DNA of 64,000 bases from Echinometra lucunter. Lineage: Eukaryota; Echinodermata; Echinoidea; Camarodonta; Echinometridae. Under the pieces are notes generated by a model. It was not told the DNA's origin, ran no database searches, and saw only the letters and a list, made by a program, of their open reading frames with translations. Position 1 is the first letter of the stretch. Each line of letters begins with the position of its first letter. Location: positions 7,571,080-7,635,079 of the forward strand of contig CM057162.1 in assembly GCA_029962745.1 (NCBI GenBank), written 5' to 3'. The translations under genes were made by a program, and so were the position numbers. Shown in pieces: positions 10,395-22,700 of this stretch.

Positions 10395-13300
10395 GTATGT
10401 GTACTTCATGCATGTCCATGGCACATGGAGAATATGAGCAATAATGATATTTTTAATGTACATTTCCATAACCTTTATTTCTTCTTCCATGCTACAGTAG
10501 CCATATGTACATGATAGACATGATAGGATTTGAATTTCCATAAAATTTCCTTTCTTTATGTGTGATGAGTTTGGAGTATTTTAGAAAACAAATCATATGC
10601 AGCAATGTCTGTCATACTGTACCTGATGCATGTGAAAGCAAGATAAGTGCTACAGAAATAAATAGAAAATCCATGCTCCTTCAAGTTATTCAAGGGTAAT
10701 AATGAGTTTCATGTTTACAAGATTTTGGTACAATGAATATTTCTCTATTTGTGCACTATCACCGGTATTGCTTAATTGGCCTTTTGGAAGAATTTTTATG
10801 TTAATCACGATTTTGAAGAATTGGCAGGATTGAAAGATCCAATATTGTCATTTATTCTATGATTATCAGTGAAATGCAGATGTAATTTTCAGTGCAATTA
10901 CATGAATTTGAATAACAAGTTATGAAAGCAAATAAAAAGACTGGATAGAGTAACACATGTCATCAAAGGAAATTGAACTATATAGTAAAGGAAGTTGATT
11001 TAAATGGAAAAATGGAAGTATTAAAGACATTGGTTAATATTGTTATGATTTAAAAAAATCTTGTTTTGTTACTTGAAAATGGGATAAACATAAGGGTTAT
11101 AGTGTAAAAATACCAGTCTAAAAGTTTCAAAGTATAATATCCACAGGAAGTATTTTTAAATATAAAAAATGTGAACCAATGTTTGAAACTATACGATGGT
11201 CGGTTGCACAGAATAGACATAAGGAGTGCGCATGTGCGTATGACTCGCCTTACCGTACTGTGTGTATTGGTGTATCACGCGGCGGGAGCCACATAACGGC
11301 ATTTTCAAATTCAAGGAAAGTGGTCCTCTCAGTGGTTGTCTCGTGAGACGAAGGATAATAAAATCGCAGTTTGTGTCTAATTTACACTTTTTCATTCTAA
11401 ATTATGGTTGGTTTCAGGGTTTTTGAGTACAAATACAAGTACTCATACACATGTTTCATCTTAGTTTGAGAATTTTTTAAATCAGCTACTCACAAAGTTA
11501 GCCAATGCCTTTAAGATTAAGATGCAAAATCAAAACATAATCATGAGAAGACAGAGAAAAAGGCACAGAAAAATAGATACAAACCTAAGCTCCAGGCTCC
11601 AGTATACAACATGTATGTAATCACAGAGGTTTTGTGTACAAGTCATTGTGTGCATGTGCAATACAAGTACATGTATACGTTGGTTTGCGAAACCAGAAAA
11701 GCTTTGATGCACTAGAACTGTCAGTTTGGGCGATGTCATTGAGACATCGTCAAGGATAGTCTGGTCCTAGAATCTATACATGTAGATCGAAGTGGAAATG
11801 GTCATAACTGACAACTCAAGATAATTAAAGAAATTTGCCACTTACATCCATGGCAACTGATGTTACTTATACATTTGGTACTACTAAGGCACTACTACTG
11901 CTACTGCTGCTTATAATGATTATATTCAATGTGTATACCGAATGTCCCCTAAAAAAATGATACCCTTAAAATGGCCCCAAATGAAAATGTTTATCGAATT
12001 TGGGAAATATTGTAAATATCTCTTCTATCATATAACACAAAAATTGAAAATGTTTTATGCTTGATCTTTTGAGTAAGCACTGCACACTTTTTTGAAGGAC
12101 ATGAAAATTATGTTGTACAGAAATTGGATATTCACTTTAGGTGCAGTGAAAAGTTATCCAGTTTTAGAAATTGCTGATTCTCTGATGAGTTCATATAGAG
12201 ACAGATATAGGTTTGTGCAGTGAATTGTGAATTACATGGCTTACGAATTCAAAAGTTTATGCATGAGTGATCATGTTTTGTCTTTCTAATCACACTTTAA
12301 TAATGGAAGTTGTTTTGTCAGTACCGTATTATCTGGTGTTGATTGAAGTCTGTGGTAATTGTAGCGGTGCTCCTGGTAGTTCATGTTGGGGGGGGGGGGG
12401 GGGAATGGTTGTGTGTGTGGCTGTGTGCGTGAGTGTGTGCGTGGATGCTCTTGTATCTATATATGCGAGGACAGTGAACAAAGAAAAATTGCTGTGAACA
12501 ATGGTCATCCGATGTCTCCAAATAGCCCTGTAAGGTCAAACAATAGATTTAAAGTGATTACACAATGGTAAAAAAAAAATTGATATATGATCGAGAATAG
12601 AATTCTAAAAAGAATAACATTTAAAAATTGATGATTTTCATTCGAAATCAATGCATTTTGGCTTATTTTGTCATAAAAAGTCAAGAGTTGACCAAAAAAT
12701 TGAGTATGAGGTATGACGTCAAAGTGGGTACACAGCTTCGCGCATTGCTGTTGTGCTGCGCGCTAGACTGTACAATATGTATTATATCTTGCGCGCATTT
12801 TGCTAGAATTACGCGACAAGGTACCCACTTTGATGTCATTTTGATGTCAAAGTGGGTACCCAGTTGAAACTGGGACACAGCTGAGGGGGTCAAAATTATC
12901 CTGAAATCTTCCCACGTTTGGGGGTTTTCTTGGCAACACGACTTCTAAAAAAAATTTAGGCAGATGATTTTCTGCTGATGAAATCATGCTCTTTTAAATG
13001 AACTAACATTGTTTCAACATTGGGTACCGCCTTTAAGCCTTACTCCGCCAGCCTTCGGAGGACAGGAGAACAATAGAGGACCAAAGCTGTCCACAGAAGT
13101 AAAGTCATATGAAGATGTGCTTGTGTGCATGAGGGGGTGTGTGTATGTGAGACATGTCACAATTCCACAAGGTGTTTTTCATTGTCATTGGTCCATCCAT
13201 AGGCATTTTGCTCCATCCAAACCATTCATCCCATCTTTCCTTCCCCCAAACTCTACCATTTCCAAAACTCATTTGCCATAAAGAATGTTTGCTAATTAAT

Positions 13301-16300
13301 ACCCATTTTTGTTGATTGATTGATTGATTCATGATTGATTGGCTGATCGATTGATCAAATCAATGTTGGATTGATTGAATGATAGGATCAGCCTTTGATT
13401 CTGAGATATCATATTCCATTCATCCCATCTTTCCTTTGCCAAAACTCTACCCCGGGGGGGGGGGGGGGGGTCCACTCTCCACATGGCCTGCTACGCACCC
13501 GCGTCCAGAAAAAGCGTCGAAAAGGATCCCATTTCAGGCACTCGGGCGTCGTCGACGTCTTTGGCAAAAAGGGTTGCTTTTCAGCACCATTCGCTGGTAA
13601 ATCGCCTCTTAGGGTAGCCTTTTCTCACTCTTCACGCCATTTAGGGTTGCTAATTTGGTTATGCAGATTACGCCATTTAGGGGTGCAAATTTAATCTACG
13701 TCATTTAGGGTTGCAAATTTAGGCAAATTTGAACATACCTACGCCATTAACACCATAGGGATTCAAAATAATCCTCGCACACGCCGGCGCGGCCAGCACT
13801 TGTGAGAGTGACCCCCGTACAGTCCCCCAAGCTAGTCTATTACACCCGGCTCTATACTAGGCAGCACGCGTTACCATACACACGCCCATAGGTCGCAGAG
13901 GATGCTATGCTATGGCTATGCTAATATTCGATGCTAATGCAACCGTTCCGTGCCTGTTTGAAGTGACTATGCTCGGCTGCACGGCATGCATTTGCACCAT
14001 CGATATTTTAAAAAATGGATAAAGCAACAGTGCCCTCGTTGGAAGCCGACCACAGACACCGGAAACACTTAAAAGTACTCTCAAGTGCCACAATTTCTTT
14101 TTTATATCTAGCATTTTCCAAACGTCTCAAAACACATTATTATGGCATCGTGAGTTTCATTTGACGGAAATTTTATTACCATAGAAGAGCTGTTTATTGG
14201 TGAGTGAATATATCAAGTGTGAGAAAAAGTTTTACTCGTGTGTACTTTGTTTCACTGGTTTTCTTTCGTGGTGTTATTCCTAGAGGCTAGCCCCATATAC
14301 TGTTAATTGTGTTGTGTTTTTCAATTCAAGTCAGTAGTGGCCTAGCGTTACTTACATGTAGATCTATCCTGTCCTTGATTCACCCACTCACGGGAGTGAT
14401 AGCTTGACTTGTCTTTGCGTACAATTCAATGCAAAAATGAAATTGCCTTTCTGAATGAATAGACTAGTATATTTCAGCTTAATGAATTATTTAACCACAA
14501 ATGATAGGTGCAAAAATCACACGAGTAAAAATTTTTTTCTCAAGACTTAAAGGGTAAGTCCACCCTAGAAATTTTACTGTTTCAATAAAAGGAGATAAAT
14601 TTGAACAGCATTTTAAAAAAGAAATGAGCAAAATATGGAGTGTCCGAGGTGTCGCAAGAAATTCGAACATGCTCGATTTTTTTTTTTTGGGGGGGGCAGA
14701 CTTTTTACAGTCTCTGCAAAGTCTCCGCGACGTCTCCGAGACGTTATCCATTAGTTGCGGAGACTAATTATATCCGCGACTGCTGAGACGTCTCTGAGCC
14801 ATCTCAGAGACGTCGCGGAGACCAGGAGGAGACTAGAAAGACTGATGAGACGTTGCAGAATGCAGAGACGTCTCCACGACTCTACCTGATGATGTTTGAC
14901 CCACTTTAGAAACCGCGTGACTGAACGTGTACTGACATTCCTCCTGGTCCAAGTCAGGTGCATGATCCTGCAAATGCTCCATTATAATTATTTTGAAATT
15001 TGTTGCAGAGACGTCTCCGTTGGTGAGATAGGGCCTTTAGGTATCAAATTAATCGATTTCAATGTTTACGCCACTTAGGGTATCAAATTAGGGGATTTCC
15101 CTGTTTACGCCACTTAGGGTGGCTTTTTTCATGGGTTACGCCATTTAGGGTTGCAAATTTGGTTAATGTAGTTACGCCATTTAGGGTGCATTTCTGAGGT
15201 TGTCGGACACGGGTGGGTAGCAGGCCATGTGGAGAGTGACCCCCCCGGGACTCTACCGTTTCCAAAACCCATTTGTCATAAAGAATGTTTGCTTATTAAT
15301 ACCAGTTTCATCGATTGATTGATTGGCTGATCGATTGATCAAATCAGTGTTTGATTGATTGAATGATTGGATCAGTCTTTGCTTCTGAGTTATCATATTT
15401 CTGTTCCTGAATAATGGTGACATAAATCATGCCATACCCAGCACAAATCCTAACCCTAGTCATACATTATCAATTACCACAGATAAAGAGTGCGTAAAGC
15501 TTTTAGAACTTCCAAAGTCAAACTATGATCAATGATGAATAAACACGTAATTACATAACATCATGTCATGCACCGCACAAATCCATCATAATCTATCATA
15601 AACTCATCATACCAAAAGCAATTTCTAAGCTGCATGGAGAACTTCATATCTTAGCCCAAATGGATAGTGAATTCCTGCACAGCCTAATTTTCATGTCCTT
15701 TCAAAGTTGGACGTGCTTACCCAAGCATGAAATATGATTTGATTTTTTTTCTGTGGTCATATGATAGAAGAGACTTTCAGCCATCCATATATACAAAAAT
15801 TCCCCCCAAAATTCACTAGAAACTTTTATTATACTCCACCAAACAAAGTTTGACGGTGGTATATTGGAATCAGCGCACAGTTGGACGGTCGGTCAGTCGG
15901 GCAGTTGATCCTTAAAAAATCTTGCGGATCGAACTTCTTTCTGATTTCTCGAGCAATTCTCATGAACTTTAGCACACATATTGGTCTTGGGATAAAGAAT
16001 TACAAGACACACTTTTTGAATGTGTCGGAAAGTGTGTTGCCATGGTAATAGCATATTATTGCAGTAACTCATGAAAAAATTGGCAAACACATTAGTCTTT
16101 GAAAAAAGATGTGCAAGACATTTTTCAGAATGTGTCGGAAAGTGCTAGCCATGGTAGCAGCATTAGCACAATAAATTTGGAAATATCTGGTGGATCAAAA
16201 TACTTAATTTTCCCAGCAATGCTCATGAACTTTGAGACACATGTTTGGGTGGGGTTATATTAATCACCTTCAGTGATTGCTATTTGGGGGGGGGGGGGGT

Positions 16301-16348
16301 TGTTTCAAAAGTGTATCGTTTTGGGTGGACCTCAGTACAGCACGCATA

Positions 16349-16391
<43 letters not shown>

Positions 16392-16645
16392 AAAAAAAAG
16401 GTGCTTAAACCGTACCAATATTACACCAGCTCAGTTAGGCTACCAATATCAGTGCTCACAGCATTCAAGAAATTCCTTCCTGCTGGTACCCACTTACATC
16501 TGGGTGGATTGTAGCAAATGTAGAATAATGACTTGCCAAAGGACATTGTGCTGTAGTGGGATTCGAAACCCAGACCTTGTGGTTCACTGGTCCACAACAC
16601 CTCTATGGTGTTAGGGATCCTCTATACTACTACTGCTGCTACTAT

Positions 16646-16695
<50 letters not shown>

Positions 16696-16696
16696 G

Positions 16697-16740
<44 letters not shown>

Positions 16741-19700
16741 ATAATAATAATAGTGCTGCTGCTGCTGCTGCTCCTACTAATACTACTACTACTACTGCTA
16801 CTACTTACTACTACTACTTCTACTACTACTACTTCTACTACTACTACTACTACTTCTTCTACTACTACTGCTGCTACTTCTACTACTACCGCTACTACTA
16901 CTACTACTACTGTTGATTATAAACACTCTGAGAAATTTTTTGATGGAAAAAAAACAGATAACTCTTGTAATTTTTATTTGTCTGTTTTTACTTCTTATAA
17001 TTCAATTTTACTTTGTACTTATCTTTTATTAATCAAGTACTGCTTAATTGTATTCCAGAAAAAATAGTATTCTAGCCTTAAACAGATCCTATAACTTATT
17101 TAGTAATACAATCAGTTTTGCTTTTACATTTTACAGGGTTGTTTTCCTCAAATCAGGAATGGAAATTTCAGGTTCAATAAAGTTCTTCAAGAAGATTTGA
17201 ACTCATTTCTTCATTCACTTGCAGTATTCTGCAGGTTAGTAAGATAAATGAAATCTAAAGACATCAGCACATAGAATTTGCATGATCCGTGTATTGAACA
17301 TAGAATCAAGTTTTTGACTCTAGAAAGGAAATAGTGAGCAAGTTACAATGCTATTACTGCAGCAGATAGCATGTGATCAGCATCTCACAAAATGCACAAT
17401 AGATTAGTAGAAGATTTTTATTCTGTGTGATGAAAATGTAAATATTACCACCAAAAGGTAGCTGTATTCAGGTATTTGTATAATTTTGTTTGTACAGTGT
17501 ACTTTGTTTTCTCTCTGGACAGTGGTCTGATTGGTCTCATTCTGTTATTATTTTCATTCTCTACATCCTGTTATTAATTTGCAGCCTACAAAACAATTAG
17601 ATACAGACTGAAAAAGATATATTGATTTACAATATATTTATAACCGCTTTATTCCCATAAGTGGATCCATTACACATCATGAATGACTAATTTTTCGTCA
17701 CTCGCTTTGCCAACTTGTAAATAAAAAATATCCTACTTGTATGATTAATAAAACAACAAAACATTAAGTGAGGAGCAAATGTCAGACAGTCAGAATGGTA
17801 TGCTTGATTATGAGAGTAATGATTGATTTATTCAAAAAATAATACTGTAGCCATATGAATTGATTACAAACTATTTGTATTTTGTGTCAAAGTTTAGATA
17901 TGAATATCTTCTTTTTCATCGTATTTTCATTCCAAATTGTAATCAGATCTGTTTCCATTTTCAGGCTCGGGCATTCCATCATAAATATATCACAGCCATC
18001 AGACCACATTCAACAGCAACCCATGGGTGATGGACAGCCATCAGACCGCCCTCGACAGCAACCCACAGGTGATGTACACTCTACATACCAGGTGCATTCA
18101 ACATTGCAACCATCAGACCTGTCTCAGAGGCAATCCCTGGGTGGCGTAGACTCTTCATACCAGGTACATCCTCTTAGAATGACATCACAGCCATCAGACC
18201 ACCCTCAACAGCAACCCATGGGTGATGTACACTCTCCATACCAGGTGCATTCAACATTGCAACCATCAGACCTGTCTCAGAGGCAATCACTGGGTGGCGT
18301 AGACTCTTCATACCAGCTACATCCTCTTAGAAGGACATCAAAGCCATCAGACCACCCTCAACAGCAACCCACAGGTGATGTACACTCTACATACCAGGTG
18401 CATTCAACATTGCAACCATCAGACCTGTCTCAGAGGCAATCACTGGGTGGCGTAGACTCTTCATACAAGGTACATCCTCTTAGAAGGACATCACAGCCAT
18501 CAGACCACCCTCAACAGCAACCCATGGGTGATGTACACTCTCCATACCAGGTGCATTCAACATTGCAACCATCAGACCTGTCTCAGAGGCAATCACTGGG
18601 TGGCGTAGACTCTTCATACCAGCTACATCCTCTTAGAAGGACATCAAAGCCATCAGACCACCCTCAACAGCAACCCACAGGTGATGTACACTTTACATAC
18701 CAGGTGCATTCAACATTGCAACCATCAGACTTGTCTCAGAGGCAATCCCTGGGTGGCGTAGACTCTTCATACCAGGTACATCCTCTGAGAATGACATCAC
18801 AGCCATCAGACCACCCTCAACAGCAGCCCGTGGGTGATGTACACTCTCCATACCAGGTGCAATCTCTCCAAACATCATCACCATTGGACCTGTCTCAGAG
18901 GCAACCCATTGGTGATGTGGGCTCATCACATCAAGCTCATCCTCTAAGTAGGAAATCACAGTCATTAGAGCAGCTTCAACAGCCCTTGCAGTCAAGTACC
19001 TTGTCAGCAATCCATGGAATACCCAGTACTGCTAGAGGTCAAGTCTGTCATGGTGATAGTTCATCAGATACTCTAGGTCAGTTCTCTCCTACATACAGTA
19101 TAGGTAGCAGCAGTCAGAGCCGGTCACACAAGAGAAAAGCTCCTTCTACTCAGTCAAGAGTTCCAAAAGAAGATCTTGAAATTCCAGAGAAGAACGGAAA
19201 TTCAGAGACAACACTAATGGGCCTATTAGATATCTAGATTATTCATTCGCTTTCAAAACCGACCTGTATCTATGATATGAGCGAGCGAAGTGAGCAAGGA
19301 AAAATATTTATACTCCTTTTCATGGTTGAGGTGAATATTCTTCATCAAAATACATGATGGGACGGAAGGTATCTAAATTATATATCTGGTCACCTTGCTT
19401 GCCCGATTATTCTGTTATTCCAAAAAGATTCCGTATCTGAATATTATACGAGCGAGTGCTGCGAGCGAGGAAAAAATATGCACTATTATTCATGTCATTT
19501 CGTCAAAATACACTTAGGCCAGTATTAGATATCTAAATCATATATTCGGTCACCTTGCTTGCCGAATACATTCGCTTTCAAAAACTATCCTGTATCTAAA
19601 TATTATACGAGCGAATGAGGAAAAATACATATACTTCTTTTCATGGTTGAGGTGATTATTCTTCATCAAAATACATGATGGGCCGAAAGGTATCTAAATT

Positions 19701-22700
19701 ATATTTTAGGTCACTTTGCTTGCCCATTTCTTCTATTAATCCAAAACAATCTCGTATTTGAATATTATACAAGCGAGCGCAGCGAGCGAGGAAAAATATA
19801 CTCCTTTTTCATTTTATTTCGCCGAAATACACTTTGGCCAATATTAGATATCTAAATCATATATTCGGTCACCTTGCTTGCCAAATTCATTCACTTGCAA
19901 AAACTGTCCTGTATCAAAATATTCTACGAGCGAGCGAAGCAAGCGGGGACAAAATATATACTCCTTTTCATGGTTGAGGTGATTATTCATTCTTGATCAA
20001 AATACACGATGGGGCGAAAGGTATCTGAATTATGTTCGAAAACGATCCCTTTTTTTAATATATCATGCTATTTTGTCAAAATACACTTAGGCCAGTAAGA
20101 TATCTAAATCGTATATTTGGTAACGTCATTTGCCGAATTCTTTTGCTTTTCCTAAAAAGTCCCATATGTGAATAATATGCATGCGAGTGCAGCGAGCGAG
20201 AAAATTTATACACCCTTTTCCATAGAATGAGTGTTATTTTGTCGTCAAAATACATTTAAACATGTAAGATATGGTCATTTTCATGTTAAAGGGTGTAACT
20301 CTGAAATTTGAACATTTTTCTCTCCAGTGATCCCATAAAGCTACAGAATTCAAAGATATTTTGGCATATGAGTCAACTGCTTGGGTGCTACCTTGGGTAG
20401 CATGTTCAGGGATTACTTCGTTCAATTTTGGCAGGCACATAAGTACCCTAAATGTGACCCTTTTGGTGTACACGAAACACATGTACTGTGATTGCTTCTC
20501 TATTTTTGAGAATGGCATTGCTTTTCGTCGTTTCGGAGACTTCATTTTCCATTAACAATTGTTAACAAACTTCATGGGGAGGGCTCTGGTTTGAAAAGTG
20601 CTTTCTATCATTTCATTTGTTCTTGACATAACACTTGATATCTATACTTCCAACGAATAACAAATTTTTTCTGATCATATCACTTTCAAGAATTTTTTAA
20701 AAGCTTTAGTGAGTAGACCCAATTCTCTGTTAGCTGATTTGAAGCCTCCGAAACAAACTATTCAGATAGCTTGTACAAATATGAATAGAAGAACTTATCC
20801 AAACAGTATATCTAAATGTAACATATGGACACCTAAGTCACTTGTAAATAAATGGCTGAGATATTTCCCACCATTAGAAAATAAGAGAAAATACAAACTT
20901 TCCATTAGCACTTGAAGCCTCCGAAACGCTTGAAGCCTCCGAAACAGCAAAAGATTATTTTTCATTTTTTGAATATCTAGACCAATGTGTTTTATGTTAA
21001 ATCTGCATTGCAATCATACATTAGGATGTAAAGACTCCCTTGAAAGTAAATAGATATCCAGTTAATTTTTTTCAAGATTTACTAAATACCAAAAAAAATA
21101 TTGTTTCGGAGGCTTCAAACCTTTGTTAACGCCACATTTTTTCATATTGTGATGTCACAGAAGGGTAGCGTTAATTAACAGTATTCCTATTTTATGTTTG
21201 CTTTTGATCTAATGAAGTACAGGAATGTGTAAGATATTCTTGACAATTTGTATTCTTTAAATTTTACAGGTAGTCAGAATTTCGGAGAGAAATTTTACAC
21301 CAGTGCTATAAGTATTTGCCCCTTTCAAACTTTGATAATGTAAGAATGATTCACCAAATTTCAAAAATGTTAATACATATAAATCATTCAAGTTTATGAA
21401 TATTTCAATATGTAAAGTATTGAAATAAATCACTATTATTTCCGAAATTACAAGACATCCTTAATATTTTTCCACTTTGTTTCAGAGACTTCATTTGGTG
21501 TTAACCACATATATCATGCTCTTTACCAGCCCCTAAGGATCAAGTGACACAGCCCTTGTCATCCAAAGACCATTTGTAACAGTAGGAGAGAAAATTGGTG
21601 GACAAAGAACCCTCTAGAATCTTCAGGGAAGGAGTGCATGCCTTAGATTTTGTCATTTTTAGGGCAAGGCTAGTTTGGCCTTAAATTTTCAAGGGCACTC
21701 AGGCCACTACAAAGGACACTAAGGGCACAGTCATTTTACGAAAAGGTCATCAAAGGCCTTTTTGGGGTATTTTTTTAGATGCGTGTTTTAAATTCTATAT
21801 GAAAATTTTGCGTGTTCACTATCCAATTAGCACCAACCTTTACATGCCAGCTGAATCGCCACTAATTGGATTAAAAATTTCAATTATTATTGTGACTTAA
21901 CTCAAAACATATGGTCCTCATACATGTAGGTGCATCAAACACAGCAATTTTATTATTTTTATTTTGAATGAAATTCACCTTACAGAATGATGAAGATGTA
22001 ACAACTTACATGAACAACCAACACAGTACCAATACCACCTGACCATTTTTGTTACTGAATGATATTGCTGAATATCTAATATGATTATCTTTGCAATTAA
22101 GACTATGTTTCTGTGATTTCAAGACATTTAGAGTCACTTGAAAAGCACCACCCTCTCATTTCTAATGAGCATTGCATTCCCTGAACGCTGTTTCCGTTTT
22201 CACATATTTTCTTGCAGGTATTTCTTTTTGGACAATGAACAAATCTGTACATGGGATACAGATTAATGCTTAAGTTCCAATGTTGCATGCAGTTAAATGT
22301 TAGCGAATTATGACAAATTTATTCATGAATGGTTTCTTTAAAATCCAGTACTTTGATCCCCAACATACTTCAGCTGATGACTTTGTCAGATTTTAAGGTT
22401 TGTTGACCCACAGATGGGTCTGTCCATGAAACTGGGTCAAAAAGTGTGACATTCCTTAGAAATTTGAAAATGCAAATTCTTTGAATGTTGTTAGTGTTTT
22501 TATTTCAAATGTGCTTTTCAATGAACATTGGTCATGGTGCATGTTTTCAAGGAAAAAGACTATGTGCATGGCAGGTCAAGAATTTTGTCCTATTTCAATG
22601 TGTGTGAAAATTACATACTTCTAGGTAGACACTGGTGTCCATGTAGAGTCAGTAACTAATGTCTGTGTTTTCTTGCGATAAAGTGGTATATATATCTCCA

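Noticed and set aside
16605..17067. Poly-Thr/Leu/Tyr frames
   Set aside because: They translate a trinucleotide microsatellite.
18693..19010. 105-codon minus-strand frame opposite the repeat exon
   Set aside because: It is a shadow of the in-frame 153-bp coding repeat on the plus strand.
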